A stretch of 64,000 bases of DNA from Elizabethkingia miricola (GCF_001675285.1 NZ_LSGQ01000030.1:186001-250000), one strand, 5' to 3'. Numbered from the stretch's first letter, positions 26,575 through 36,414 are shown. The notes: generated by a model from the letters alone, not told the origin. Translations and numbers: made by a program.

Positions 26575-28131
26575 TTATTTAGCGTAACCATCATTTTGAA
26601 TGATACCTCTATTCCCTTGAATTTCACTATTTGGAATTGGGAATGTATATTTATAACTATTATTAGGTAAATTAGTTACATCTACAATATCATCAGTCTT
26701 ATTTCGATCCATAGTTACACCAGCATCATTAGCCAATCTCTTAAGATCAATATATCGATGCCCCTCCAAAGCCAGTTCGACTCTTCTTTCTAATAAAATA
26801 TCTTTAAGAGCATCCTGCTTACTAGCATAGTTAGGCATAGCAGCTGAACCTTGGTAATTTCTAGCATCTCTAACCTGCTTAATATATTTTGCAGATTCTG
26901 CTAATTGTCCTTGCTGTGCAGTTGTCTCAGCCAATATAAAATACATTTCAGACAATCTGAACACTTTGAAATCATTTCTTAATGGCCCATTTGCTTTACC
27001 TGGGTATTTATCAATAATCAACTGATCTTCTCTTGTATTTGATATTGTTTCATAGCTGGCATTTGGCTTAGAAGAAGGATCTACATATGCATATTTACGA
27101 ATATCTCCAGGAGTATTCGCAAATATATTATATAAATTCCTACCCCAGAACCACATTGGATTTCCATTGATATTAGAAGCATTTGTATTCCACAAGCTGT
27201 TAATTGTTGAGTTAGAGCCTCTTGCCGGTCTTGCTAACGCAAACACAACTTCTCCCCTGTTAACATCTCCCCATAACTGTCTATAAGGATTAAATGAACT
27301 ATCAGCATAGAATGCCGTATTCCATGCAGAAGATCCAATTGGAGTCTTATCATCCGGAACAATTGGAGTAGCTTTTGTCAACGCTAACCCAGAATTACTC
27401 ACCACTGCTTGCGCATATTTTTGTGCAAGATCATATTTCCCTCTATATAAATAAAATCTAGCTCTAATAGCATCAACAACAGTTTTATCAACATAATACT
27501 GATTAGCACCTTTTGCCAGAACATTATCTGATGCGAAGTTTAAGTCTTCCTCAATAAAAGCATAAACTTCAGCATTCTTACTCCTCGGAAGCTTTTGACT
27601 TATTGAAGGAACATCTTTAAAGATAATAGCTCCAAGCGCATTATCATCTTTCATATTTGGGGAGAAATAAGTCTCTAACTGTAAATAAGCGAATGCTCTA
27701 AGCGCCCTAGCCTGACCTACAATCTGATTATATTTTGCCTGATCTCTGGTAGCATCTACATTTTTGGCTCCTTCCAAAATCCTGTTAACCCTGTTAATAA
27801 CAGTATTATATATTAACCAGGTATTGGTAGCAAATTTATCTGAGCTGTCAAAGAAAAAACGGTGTTGTTGAAACTCTTGTCCACCACTACCTTTTCCAGG
27901 TTTAACTTCATCAGACAGAATAGCTGATATATAAACTTCATTAGTAGGGTCAACAATATTATAAATACCATTTAAGTACAAATCTAAATCTGAAATACTT
28001 TTAAAAGTACTTTCATCATCTAATTGTCCAGGCTGTACAATATCAACCGCATCTTGGCAAGAGGTAACGCTGACACCTGCAAATACTAAGCTCGCAACTC
28101 CTAATGCGATTTTGTATATATTATTTTTCAT
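26575..28131 (-). CDS. SusD/RagB family nutrient-binding lipoprotein, locus E
   Basis: The ATG at 28131 gives a 518-residue lipoprotein with Cys25 (VTSC); a TTG at 28143 is in frame but adds only four residues. SusD motifs: FKSISDLDLYLNGIY near residue 45, GQARALRAFAYLQLETYFS near 145, RARFYLYRGKYDLAQKYAQA, RLSEMYFILAETTAQQGQLAES and ERRVELALEGHRYIDLKRLAND near the C-terminus. Partner is the susC 14 bp upstream. Confidence 0.95.
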   Translation of the reverse strand: MKNNIYKIALGVASLVFAGVSVTSCQDAVDIVQPGQLDDESTFKSISDLDLYLNGIYNIVDPTNEVYISAILSDEVKPGKGSGGQEFQQHRFFFDSSDKFATNTWLIYNTVINRVNRILEGAKNVDATRDQAKYNQIVGQARALRAFAYLQLETYFSPNMKDDNALGAIIFKDVPSISQKLPRSKNAEVYAFIEEDLNFASDNVLAKGANQYYVDKTVVDAIRARFYLYRGKYDLAQKYAQAVVSNSGLALTKATPIVPDDKTPIGSSAWNTAFYADSSFNPYRQLWGDVNRGEVVFALARPARGSNSTINSLWNTNASNINGNPMWFWGRNLYNIFANTPGDIRKYAYVDPSSKPNASYETISNTREDQLIIDKYPGKANGPLRNDFKVFRLSEMYFILAETTAQQGQLAESAKYIKQVRDARNYQGSAAMPNYASKQDALKDILLERRVELALEGHRYIDLKRLANDAGVTMDRNKTDDIVDVTNLPNNSYKYTFPIPNSEIQGNRGIIQNDGYAK

Positions 28132-28145
28132 TTCAATTCTCAATT

Positions 28146-31001
28146 TTAAAATTCAACATTTACACCAAATGAAACAGTTCTAGGATTTGGATAAACACTT
28201 AAGCTATATCTATTAATTCCTTCAGGATCTAAACCTCTCCACTTAGACCATGTTACAAGGTTTTCCCCCTGTAAGAATACTTTTAATGATTTCACAGGCA
28301 TATTCCCTAAAACAGATCTAGGTACTGTATAACCTATTGTTAATGATTTTAGTTTTACAAATGCAGTACTTTTTAAATATCTATCAGAAGAACCGTCTAC
28401 CCCAGTATTATTTGCATTTAATGATGGCATAGAAGCATTCTTATTATCAGGCGTCCAAGAATCTAACATATCTGATGAAAGATTTGTAACTCCAATTGCA
28501 CTCGCATCATACAACCAAGCCAAAGTATTATCAAATTGCCAAGCAGCAGCCTGCCATGAGAATAAAGCATCTAAATAGAAGCCTTTATAATTAGCATTTA
28601 AGCCAAAACCTCCTTGATATTTAGGAAAATAACTTTTACCTGTCTTAACTCTATCCTGATCTGTTGGAGCTTCTGTAATACTGCCATCCTTTGCATAAAA
28701 TTGCATTTCTCCGGTTTCTTTATTAACTCCTGCATATCGATATAGATTCCATTGATACGCCATATCTCCGACTGCATTAATAAGATCACCATTAGCCAAT
28801 AAAGCATCACCTTCCGCTAGCTGCACAATCTTATTTTTATTATATGCCGCATTAGCAAAAACTGACAATCTGTAATCTTTATTATTCAAAATATTGTATC
28901 TCAACATCAATTCGACACCGGTATTTCTTAACTTACCATTATTAGCATCTAATTCATATTGCCCTGTAACTGAAGACAGCTTCAATTTATTGAACATATT
29001 ATCAGTATTCTTGATATAATAATCAACTGTACCTTCTAATTTTCTGTTTAGCAATCTAAAATCTACCCCTACATCTAAATGAGAGATTTTTTCCCACTGA
29101 AGATTAGGATTACCTAATTGATTGAAGAAGTAGCTAGGAATATTAAGATATCCCGAACCAAAACCATTCAAATCTAAACCAAGGTTAATTGCCGTAAACA
29201 TTGGATTTAGATTATTAATTGGCGGTATTAGATTCTGATTTCCTTGCGTACCATAAGAAGCTCTAAGTTTCAACATATCAAATGTAGACCCCTCCATAAA
29301 AGATTCCTTATCAACATTCCATCGACCTGCTACCGACCAAAAAGTACCCCATTTATTTCCTTCAGTAAATCTATATGTACCATCTCTCCTTACAACTCCA
29401 CTGAACCCATATTTTCCATCATAGTCATAATCCAGAGTAAGGAAATATGCTAAAGATCCTGCATTGATTTTCTGAGCTCCAATCTGAGGAACATATTGAT
29501 TGGGATTATCAGGATTGAAAGGAACATAACCAGTTCCCGCACCTGGCAGCCAGTTAGTAGGGTTCAATCCGGTCTGAACCTGTCTTTTCCACAGATAATG
29601 AGCCTTAATATACTCTAAATAAGCACCTACATCTAAACTATGATCACCAAAACTTTTCTTATAAGAAACATTTAGTACATTATTAAATGTAAAATCTTTT
29701 ATACTTGTGAGAGCTTCAGATCCTGCAAAATCAGTTCTATTTCTTGCCTTATCATTAAGTGCCAGATACGACCAAGGAGCTCTTGCAAATACTACATCAG
29801 ATTGCTTATAATCAAATCCTGTCTTGTTTCCAATTGAAAACTCATCAGTAATTTTATAATTTAAAGCAACGTTTGCCAGTATACTATTTTCATCTGTATA
29901 TGATGGAAAATTATTTGGTCTTAAATAATCCTCAAGCAACCATGCAAATCGATTTCCGTTTGTGTTTGTTCCAATTTTATCGAACATATTCTGACTACTC
30001 GTAAATAGTCCACTTGCAAGTGTTGGATCCCCCAATAAATATCCATGTAATGGATTCTGAGCTATATTTGAATTAAGCCCTGTATTAGTTTCCTGTTGAA
30101 GCTCATGTCTTCTGGAGTATCCTAAAGCTATCTGAGTACTATATGTAAACTTACCGTTATCCGATCTACCATTAATATTATTTCTGAAAGTAAATCTTTT
30201 AAAGTCAGTTGTCGGAACCATACCTTCCTGTTCCAAATAACCCAATGAAGAATATACAGAAACATTTTTACCTCCAAATTTAAACCCAAGATTATGCTGC
30301 TGGGTTAAACCTGCCCTGAAAAAAACTTTTTTCCAATTGGTATCAACAGTATTTGCTGCTATTTCCTCATCTGTAATTCCTGTACCTGCTATCTGTCCAA
30401 TTTTAAGGTACTGATTAGCATTTGACAAATGATACTTTTCCGATGGCATAGTAGAAATACCAGTAGTAGCATCATAACTAATTGTAAGGGCAGAGTTATA
30501 TTTCCCCACCTTCGTAGTAATTACTACAACACCATTAGCACCCCTATTACCATAAATAGAAGTCGCTGCAGCATCTCTCAAAACAGAAATAGTTTCAATA
30601 TCATTCGTATTTAAGTTTCTAAACTGCGTTGCACTAGTTGCCAAACCATCGATTACATATAATGGGTCTGTAGAAGCATTTAAAGAAGACAGCCCTCTAA
30701 CCATTACATCAATCTTACCCGAACCTGGAGTTCCTGATGAAGAATTAATACTGATTCCCGGAGCCTGTCCTTGCAATGAATTCAAGAAAGAAGCATTAGG
30801 CCTATTTTCTAAAGTCTCCGCAGAAACCGTTGTAGAAGCAGCCGTAGACTTTGCTTTAGTTGCCGTTTTACTGTACCCTAATACAACCACCTCCTGAATA
30901 TTTTTGGTAGTAGCCGTATCCTTTTTAGTTTTTTGTGCCATTACACTTTGCCCAATAAAGAACAAAACCCCTGCACTCAGCACTTTAAATTTTACATTCA
31001 T
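28146..31001 (-). CDS. SusC/RagA family TonB-linked outer-membrane transporter, locus E
   Basis: Start taken at the ATG at 31001 (951 residues, MNVKFKVLSAGVLFFIG), because the ten codons upstream overlap the shared promoter motif. TonB box region QEVVVLGYSKTA, which differs from the VVVVA/GFG of the others; plug with VMVRGLSSLNAS, PLYVIDGLATSATQ and GNRGANGVVVITTKVG. Barrel end SFGVNVEF. Again no regulatory-like N-terminal domain. The shared motif TTAACATATTTG lies 28 bp upstream. Confidence 0.95.
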   Translation of the reverse strand: MNVKFKVLSAGVLFFIGQSVMAQKTKKDTATTKNIQEVVVLGYSKTATKAKSTAASTTVSAETLENRPNASFLNSLQGQAPGISINSSSGTPGSGKIDVMVRGLSSLNASTDPLYVIDGLATSATQFRNLNTNDIETISVLRDAAATSIYGNRGANGVVVITTKVGKYNSALTISYDATTGISTMPSEKYHLSNANQYLKIGQIAGTGITDEEIAANTVDTNWKKVFFRAGLTQQHNLGFKFGGKNVSVYSSLGYLEQEGMVPTTDFKRFTFRNNINGRSDNGKFTYSTQIALGYSRRHELQQETNTGLNSNIAQNPLHGYLLGDPTLASGLFTSSQNMFDKIGTNTNGNRFAWLLEDYLRPNNFPSYTDENSILANVALNYKITDEFSIGNKTGFDYKQSDVVFARAPWSYLALNDKARNRTDFAGSEALTSIKDFTFNNVLNVSYKKSFGDHSLDVGAYLEYIKAHYLWKRQVQTGLNPTNWLPGAGTGYVPFNPDNPNQYVPQIGAQKINAGSLAYFLTLDYDYDGKYGFSGVVRRDGTYRFTEGNKWGTFWSVAGRWNVDKESFMEGSTFDMLKLRASYGTQGNQNLIPPINNLNPMFTAINLGLDLNGFGSGYLNIPSYFFNQLGNPNLQWEKISHLDVGVDFRLLNRKLEGTVDYYIKNTDNMFNKLKLSSVTGQYELDANNGKLRNTGVELMLRYNILNNKDYRLSVFANAAYNKNKIVQLAEGDALLANGDLINAVGDMAYQWNLYRYAGVNKETGEMQFYAKDGSITEAPTDQDRVKTGKSYFPKYQGGFGLNANYKGFYLDALFSWQAAAWQFDNTLAWLYDASAIGVTNLSSDMLDSWTPDNKNASMPSLNANNTGVDGSSDRYLKSTAFVKLKSLTIGYTVPRSVLGNMPVKSLKVFLQGENLVTWSKWRGLDPEGINRYSLSVYPNPRTVSFGVNVEF

Positions 31002-31028
31002 ATTAACAATATTTAATATTTCAACAGA

Positions 31029-31040
31029 CAAATATGTTAA
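31029..31040 (-). promoter_or_regulatory. Shared motif upstream of susC, locus E
   Basis: Minus-strand TTAACATATTTG, identical to the copies in loci C and D, ends 27 nt before the ATG at 31001. Confidence 0.5.
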
Positions 31041-31448
31041 AAAATATTAATACGCATAAAATTCATTTTTTTTATATCATTATTTTATATTATTAATAAT
31101 ATATTTAGTAAATATTTTATTAAATCAATAAACACAAACGGTAAATAAATAAAAATAAATCAACAAAACATGAAATAAATAAATAAATACACTAAACAAA
31201 TCTAAAATACCCATAAACACTACATTTTAACAAATAACAAATGACTGAATATTTTTCATAATAAAATAAACAGTCAACATAATTAAAAACGAAGCATTAA
31301 AAGTCAACAAGCCTCATTAAAACGTTTAAAAAGACATATTAAACACGAAAAAGCCTATTAATAGGCGCATAAAACCTATTATCGACATATCCTTAAAAAG
31401 TTTAAATTTTTCTTAATATAGACTAAAATTAAATTTTCATAAAAAAAA
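31041..31448. other. Very AT-rich intergenic region between locus E and infB
   Basis: About 400 bp, strongly A-rich on the plus strand, with short AAAT-type runs near 31160-31190. No coding remnant was found on either strand. The only structured element is the palindrome at 31353-31366. Upstream control sites for susC of locus E may be here but cannot be recognised. Confidence 0.5.
31353..31366 (-). terminator. Second, weaker terminator after infB
   Basis: The perfect 14-bp palindrome GCCTATTAATAGGC is followed on the minus strand by TTTTT. It lies about 85 bp beyond the main infB terminator and could catch read-through before locus E. Confidence 0.45.
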
Positions 31449-31474
31449 AGCCCCTGTTAACAATAACAGGGGCT
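31449..31474 (-). terminator. Terminator of the rimP-nusA-infB operon
   Basis: An 11-bp stem AGCCCCTGTTA/TAACAGGGGCT with loop ACAA, preceded by nine A and followed by T5 on the plus strand, lies 18 bp after the infB stop. On the minus strand the T-run is long, so this is a strong Rho-independent terminator. Confidence 0.9.
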
Positions 31475-31492
31475 TTTTATATATAAATTGAA

Positions 31493-34378
31493 TTATTTCA
31501 ATTTCTTCTTAACAGCTACTTCTTCGTAAACCTCGAGTATATCGCCAATTTCGATGTCATTATAGCCTTTAATGTTAAGACCACATTCGTAACCTTTAGT
31601 TACTTCTTTAACATCATCTTTGAAACGTTTTAAACTCTCTAGCTCTCCTGTATGCTGTACAATTCCATCACGGATTAATCTGATCTTAGAGTTTCTGGTT
31701 ATCTTACCTGTTAATACCATACAACCTGCAATGGTTCCAACTTTGGAAATCTTGAAAGTTTCACGGATCTCAACGTTACCAATAACCTGCTCTTTAATCT
31801 CAGGAGAAAGCATTCCCTCCATCGCTTCTTTAACCTCGTCAATGGCATCATAGATTACAGAATAAGTTCTGATCTCAATCTCTTCCTTATCAGCAAGTTC
31901 TTTTGCATTACCACCAGCTCTAACGTTAAAGCCAATAATAATTGCATCAGATGCGGAAGCTAATAATACATCAGATTCGGTAATCTGTCCTACACCTTTA
32001 TGAAGGATATTAATATGGATCTCTTCAGTAGATAATCTTGCTAACATATCAGAAAGAGCCTCTACAGATCCATCCACATCCCCTTTAAGGATAATATTCA
32101 ATTCTTTAAAGTCTCCCAATGCAATACGACGACCAATTTCGTCAAGCGTAAGATGCTTCTTAGTTCTGATTGTCTGCTCACGCTGAAGTTGCTCACGTTT
32201 AGTTGCAATTGACTTCGCTTCACGTTCATCTTCAAAAACTCTGAATTTATCACCCGCTGTAGGCGCACCATCAAGACCAAGTATAGTTACAGGGATAGAA
32301 GGTCCGGCTTCTTGCATAGGCTTACCTCTTTCATCAAGCATTGCCTTCACCTTACCATGGTTTTTACCTGCTAATACATAGTCACCAATTTTAAGTGTAC
32401 CATTTTGTACTAACATAGTAGCCACATAACCTCTTCCTTTATCCAAAGCTGCTTCAATAACTACTCCGGAAGCTTTTCTATCTGCATTCGCTTTTAATTC
32501 TAATAGCTCTGCCTGGATTAATACTTTTTCTAAAAGTGTATCTACGTTGTTACCAAACTTAGCAGAAATTTCCTGAGCCTGAACATTACCACCCCACTCT
32601 TCTACAAGGATATTCATCCCTGAAAGTTGCTGGCGGATATTATCAGGATTTGCTCCTGGTTTATCTACTTTGTTAATTGCAATAATCATTGGTACACCTG
32701 CTGCCTGAGCATGAGCAATTGCTTCTTTTGTTTGTGGCATTACGTCATCATCCGCTGCAATTACAATAATTGCAATATCAGTTACCTGAGCACCACGCGC
32801 TCTCATCGCTGTAAAGGCCTCGTGACCAGGCGTATCTAAGAATGTAATTTTCTCACCATTATCAAGCTTCACATTGTAAGCTCCGATGTGCTGTGTAATA
32901 CCTCCGGATTCCCCTGCAATTACGTTCGTCTTACGAATGTAGTCCAATAGGGATGTTTTACCGTGGTCTACGTGTCCCATTACTGTAACAATAGGAGCTC
33001 TTTTTGATAAATCTTCTTCTGCATCCGGTTCTTCTTCTAATGAAGCATCATCGATATCTGCATCCGAAAATTCAACTTTATAACCAAATTCGTCAGCAAC
33101 TAATGTAAGTGTATCAGCTTCCAGACGCTGGTTCATTGTAACCATTACACCTAAAGAGAAACAAGCAGAAATTACCTCAGTAGCACTTACATTCATAAGG
33201 CTCGCTAATTCGCTTACCGTAATAAATTCAGTTACCTTAAGAGTTCTGTCTTGTGCTTCCATTTCTTGCTGAAGCTCGTCCTGCTCTCTTCTGAAAGATC
33301 TTTTTTCTCTTCTGTGTTTAGCTCCTTTAGATTTACCACCTTTATTGGTAAGCTTCTCTAAAGTTTCTTTAATTTGGTTTTTAACTTGTTCGTCAGTTAA
33401 TTCAACAGGCATAACCTTATTCCTGTTGTTATTACCACCACGGTTATTATTGTTACCCCCACGGTTGTTATTGTTACCACCGCGGTTGTTGTTATTACCA
33501 CCTTGTTGGTTACCACCTCTGTTAAAAGGCTTTCTGTCGGAATTATTATTGTTATTATTATTTCCGCCCTGGTTGTTATTTTGTCCCTGGTTATTGTTGT
33601 TATTCTGCCCTTGGTTTCCTCCTTCCTTGGTTATTCTCTTTCTTTTCTTTTTGAAAGAGTTATCTCCACTTTCTTTCTTAGGCTTTTGTTGGAACTGTGA
33701 TAAATCCACTTTCTCCTTAAGGATCTTTGGACCATCCAATTTCTGATAAACAGTTTCAATTTTCTGTGGCTCTTGCGGAGTTTCCGGCTGAGCAGGTTTT
33801 ACTTCTTCCACTTTTTTCTCAACAGGTTTTACTTCCGCTTTCGGTGCTTCAGCTTGTACCTTCGGCTCTTCTTTTTTAGGAGCTTCTGGTTTTTTATCTT
33901 TTTTATCAGAATGTTTAGGTCTGTCTGATCTGATCTGAGACAAATCGATTTTACCTAAAACTTTGAATTCCTGCTCCTGAGGCTCCTCTGTTTTTTCAAC
34001 AACAGGCTGGGCAGGTTCTTTTACAGGTTCTGGTTTAGGAGCTTCTTCTACTTCTTTTGGCTTCTCTTCTCCCAAATCAATTTTCCCTAAAATTTTGGCA
34101 CCAGTTTGTGGTGCAGCTTTGGCTCTTATCACCTCAGGTTTAACCTCTTCAATTTCCAGTTTTTCATCCGGAACTTTAGAGATCACAACCTCATGGGAAG
34201 CTTTCTTCTGTTCGCCATCTTTACGGAACTCAGCCTCCAATGCAGAAAATGCCTCGCTTTCTAATAGAGCGTTAGGATTACTTTCCACTTCGATCCCTTT
34301 AGACTGTAGATATTCTACAGCTCTGGAGATAGAGATGTTAAGTTCCTTTACCGCTTTATTCAATCTAATTTTTGGCAT
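31493..34378 (-). CDS. infB: Translation initiation factor IF-2
   Basis: A 961-residue IF-2. The N-terminal IF2_N motif (residues 1-50, [21 protein letters not shown]) is followed by a long linker rich in Pro, Glu and Lys, then an Asn/Gly/Arg repeat ([13 protein letters not shown] type, about residues 255-320), a second IF2_N domain and the GTPase with G1 GHVDHGKTS near residue 468, DTPGHEAF (G3) and NKVDKP (G4). The C-terminal domains bind fMet-tRNA and the ribosome. The linker is longer than in Escherichia coli and typical of Flavobacteriia. Last gene of the operon with rimP and nusA. Confidence 0.98.
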   Translation of the reverse strand: MPKIRLNKAVKELNISISRAVEYLQSKGIEVESNPNALLESEAFSALEAEFRKDGEQKKASHEVVISKVPDEKLEIEEVKPEVIRAKAAPQTGAKILGKIDLGEEKPKEVEEAPKPEPVKEPAQPVVEKTEEPQEQEFKVLGKIDLSQIRSDRPKHSDKKDKKPEAPKKEEPKVQAEAPKAEVKPVEKKVEEVKPAQPETPQEPQKIETVYQKLDGPKILKEKVDLSQFQQKPKKESGDNSFKKKRKRITKEGGNQGQNNNNNQGQNNNQGGNNNNNNNSDRKPFNRGGNQQGGNNNNRGGNNNNRGGNNNNRGGNNNRNKVMPVELTDEQVKNQIKETLEKLTNKGGKSKGAKHRREKRSFRREQDELQQEMEAQDRTLKVTEFITVSELASLMNVSATEVISACFSLGVMVTMNQRLEADTLTLVADEFGYKVEFSDADIDDASLEEEPDAEEDLSKRAPIVTVMGHVDHGKTSLLDYIRKTNVIAGESGGITQHIGAYNVKLDNGEKITFLDTPGHEAFTAMRARGAQVTDIAIIVIAADDDVMPQTKEAIAHAQAAGVPMIIAINKVDKPGANPDNIRQQLSGMNILVEEWGGNVQAQEISAKFGNNVDTLLEKVLIQAELLELKANADRKASGVVIEAALDKGRGYVATMLVQNGTLKIGDYVLAGKNHGKVKAMLDERGKPMQEAGPSIPVTILGLDGAPTAGDKFRVFEDEREAKSIATKREQLQREQTIRTKKHLTLDEIGRRIALGDFKELNIILKGDVDGSVEALSDMLARLSTEEIHINILHKGVGQITESDVLLASASDAIIIGFNVRAGGNAKELADKEEIEIRTYSVIYDAIDEVKEAMEGMLSPEIKEQVIGNVEIRETFKISKVGTIAGCMVLTGKITRNSKIRLIRDGIVQHTGELESLKRFKDDVKEVTKGYECGLNIKGYNDIEIGDILEVYEEVAVKKKLK
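33425..33625. repeat. Low-complexity Asn/Gly/Arg-coding repeat inside infB
   Basis: A degenerate repeat of about 21 bp, encoding GGNNNNR units, occurs in tandem at about 33425-33515, followed by Asn-rich and GQNNNNQ stretches to about 33625. The opposite strand gives a spurious Leu/Pro ORF. Such repeats are prone to length change by slippage. Confidence 0.75.
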
Positions 34379-34444
34379 AAAAAATATTCGTTCTTTTGAA
34401 TTTTTAAATTCGTAATTATTATAAAAATTGGGTTAAGATCCAGA

Positions 34445-35692
34445 TTAGTCGTCTAATTCGTCTCTCAATATTTGTTTTACTTCCTCAATGGTTTCTAACT
34501 CAAGATCAGTCATCCCTACCAATGCAGCCGTTTCCTTATCCAGTACACTTCTAGCAGTATCAAGACCAACTTTTTTAAACTCATTAATGATCCATTCTTC
34601 GATCTCGTCAGCAAATTCTACTAACTCAACATCGTCACCTTCTTCCTTATCTCTGTATACATCGATATTATATCCTGTTAACCAAGATGCAAGACGTATA
34701 TTCTGTCCTTGTTTCCCAATGATTTTAGAGATCTCTTCTGCCGGAGCATATACTAAAGCATGTGACTGCTCTTCGTTCATATCAGCTTTCTGAATATTAA
34801 CATTTCCAAGAGCTCTTTTTACTAAGATCTCAGGGTTCTTAGACCACTGAATCACATCAATATTTTCGTTACGAAGCTCTCTTACTACTCCATGAATTCT
34901 TGATCCTTTCACCCCTACACAAGCTCCTACAGGGTCAATTCTGTCATCATAAGCATCAACAGCAATCTTCGCCTTTTCGCCTGGAATTCTCACTACTTTC
35001 TTAAGGATAATAGTTCCGTCCTGGATTTCAGGAATTTCAAGTTCTAATAATTTCTCTAAGAATTTAGGAGCAGTTCTGGAAACAATAATCTGAGGTTTAG
35101 AACCTTTAAAGTCTACACTTTCGATTACTGCACGTACGCTATCTCCTTTTCTGAAGAAGTCTGAAGGAATCTGATTTTCTTTTGGTAAAATAAATTCATT
35201 CCCTTCATCATCTAACAAAATTACATGTTTATGACGAATATGGTGTACTTCTCCTACTGCTATTTCACCAATTCTATCACGGAACTGATCGTACAGCATT
35301 GCATTATTGTGTTCCTGAAGCTTAGTTGCCAGGATTTGTTTTAATGTAAGAATATTTCTTCTTCCTAACTGTGCAACTGGAATTTCCTGAGTAAATTCTT
35401 CTCCTACTTCGAAAGTCGGGTCTATTTTCTTAGCTTCAGAAATTTCAATTTCCAAATCATCATCTTCAGACATTTCATCTTCAACAATTCTCTTGTTTAA
35501 GAAAATCTGGAAATCTCCTTTATCAGGATTTACAATAACATCAAAGTGATCATCCGAGTCATATCTTTTTCTCAAAAGAGTCTTAAGAGAATCCTCAATG
35601 ATTGCCATAAGGTCAATCTTACTGATTCCTTTTTCATCTTTAAAATCCCCAAAGGATTCGATTAATGCTATATTATTGATTATATTGCTCAT
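34445..35692 (-). CDS. nusA: Transcription termination/antitermination factor NusA
   Basis: A 415-residue NusA: N-terminal RNA-polymerase-binding domain (residues 1-125), S1 domain around 130-200 with AVGEVHHIRHKHVILLD, and the KH1/KH2 pair with DRIDPVGACVGVKGSRI near 255-270 and ISKIIGKQGQNIRLASWL near 335. The two C-terminal acidic repeats of the Escherichia coli protein are absent, as expected outside the Gammaproteobacteria; a short acidic tail replaces them. It controls pausing, termination and rRNA antitermination. It lies between rimP (22 bp gap) and infB (66 bp gap). The leader hairpin upstream of rimP could be an autoregulatory site. Confidence 0.98.
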   Translation of the reverse strand: MSNIINNIALIESFGDFKDEKGISKIDLMAIIEDSLKTLLRKRYDSDDHFDVIVNPDKGDFQIFLNKRIVEDEMSEDDDLEIEISEAKKIDPTFEVGEEFTQEIPVAQLGRRNILTLKQILATKLQEHNNAMLYDQFRDRIGEIAVGEVHHIRHKHVILLDDEGNEFILPKENQIPSDFFRKGDSVRAVIESVDFKGSKPQIIVSRTAPKFLEKLLELEIPEIQDGTIILKKVVRIPGEKAKIAVDAYDDRIDPVGACVGVKGSRIHGVVRELRNENIDVIQWSKNPEILVKRALGNVNIQKADMNEEQSHALVYAPAEEISKIIGKQGQNIRLASWLTGYNIDVYRDKEEGDDVELVEFADEIEEWIINEFKKVGLDTARSVLDKETAALVGMTDLELETIEEVKQILRDELDD

Positions 35693-35714
35693 TTTTTTTA
35701 TTTTTCTTTTTCAA

Positions 35715-36182
35715 TCAAAATTTAATTACCACAAGGGCTTTTTTAATTTCAGTCAATGGAATTATCCGGTCTTCAACTACATCTTCTTTCCCTTTTCCTA
35801 CAAGCTTAGGACGTCTGTATTTAAGCTCTAAGGTAATTGAATCTTCTCCAGCAATCTTTAGTTCTCCTTGGATTTTTGTATCATCATTCAACAATACATC
35901 CAGCTCTCTTCCTATGTTTTTAGCAAATTGCCTTGGCAATTTTAACGGTTCTGAAAGTCCTGGTGACATTACCTGAAGACTAAAATCATGCTCTTCTCTG
36001 TCTAACTGAAACTCCACTGCACGGCTAACATCCAGGCAATCCTGAAGACTTACACTCTGGTCTCCATCAATAATAACTGTAATATTGCTATCCGCAGAAA
36101 TTTTAAGTTCAATTAAAAACAAATCTTCCCTTGTCTCAAGGTACTGATCTACTAATTCTTGTACGCGCTCCCTAAATTCCAT
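35715..36182 (-). CDS. rimP: Ribosome maturation factor RimP
   Basis: A 155-residue RimP, the 30S subunit assembly factor. The N-terminal domain contains SADSNITVIIDGDQSVSLQDC near residues 27-48, then EFQLDREEHDFSLQVMSPGLSEPL (about 52-76), the conserved V(M)SPGL motif; the C-terminal domain is a small SH3-like barrel. First gene of the rimP-nusA-infB operon, the order conserved across bacteria. A good promoter lies about 75 bp upstream. Confidence 0.95.
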   Translation of the reverse strand: MEFRERVQELVDQYLETREDLFLIELKISADSNITVIIDGDQSVSLQDCLDVSRAVEFQLDREEHDFSLQVMSPGLSEPLKLPRQFAKNIGRELDVLLNDDTKIQGELKIAGEDSITLELKYRRPKLVGKGKEDVVEDRIIPLTEIKKALVVIKF

Positions 36183-36202
36183 ATTTCATTGTTATGTCTA
36201 CG

Positions 36203-36229
36203 AAAAAAGGCTTTCTTCCGAAGGCCTTT
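36203..36229 (-). terminator. Terminator-like hairpin in the rimP-nusA-infB leader
   Basis: Minus-strand AAAGGC (36229-36224) pairs with GCCTTT (36211-36206), with an inner CTT/AAG extension, and is followed by more T to make a six-T run (36208-36203). It lies about 20 nt after the predicted transcription start and 20 nt before the rimP ATG. No gene ends here, so it fits an attenuator rather than an end-of-operon terminator. Confidence 0.5.
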
Positions 36230-36253
36230 GCATTGAATTCCGTAAAACTTCTG

Positions 36254-36285
36254 CAAATATAGTTTTTTATTTTGAAAATCACAAA
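36254..36285 (-). promoter_or_regulatory. Promoter of the rimP-nusA-infB operon
   Basis: Minus strand: TTTG (36285-36282), 20-bp spacer, then TATATTTG (36261-36254). Both boxes and the spacing match the Bacteroidota housekeeping promoter TTTG-N17-23-TAnnTTTG. Transcription would start near 36248, giving a leader of about 66 nt. Confidence 0.75.
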
Positions 36286-36414
36286 CATACACGCAGAAAA
36301 CCAACATTTTAATGAAAAATATCTGCACGAAAAACATTCAAAACCAAACAATTATTCTTCAAAAGGCTTTTTTTGTAACTTCACCCATCTAATTAACCAC
36401 AAACAGAAAACCTT

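Noticed and set aside
33425-33515. Tandem repeats considered as a CRISPR array
   Set aside because: Units are 21 bp, have no unique spacers and encode in-frame GGNNNNR in infB.
33345-33746. Plus-strand Leu/Pro-rich ORF of 133 codons
   Set aside because: It is the antisense of the Asn/Gly repeat in infB; composition follows from the repeat and no independent coding signal exists.
36152-36337. Minus-strand ORF of 61 codons over the rimP leader
   Set aside because: Covers the promoter and leader hairpin and overlaps rimP; no family or start signal.
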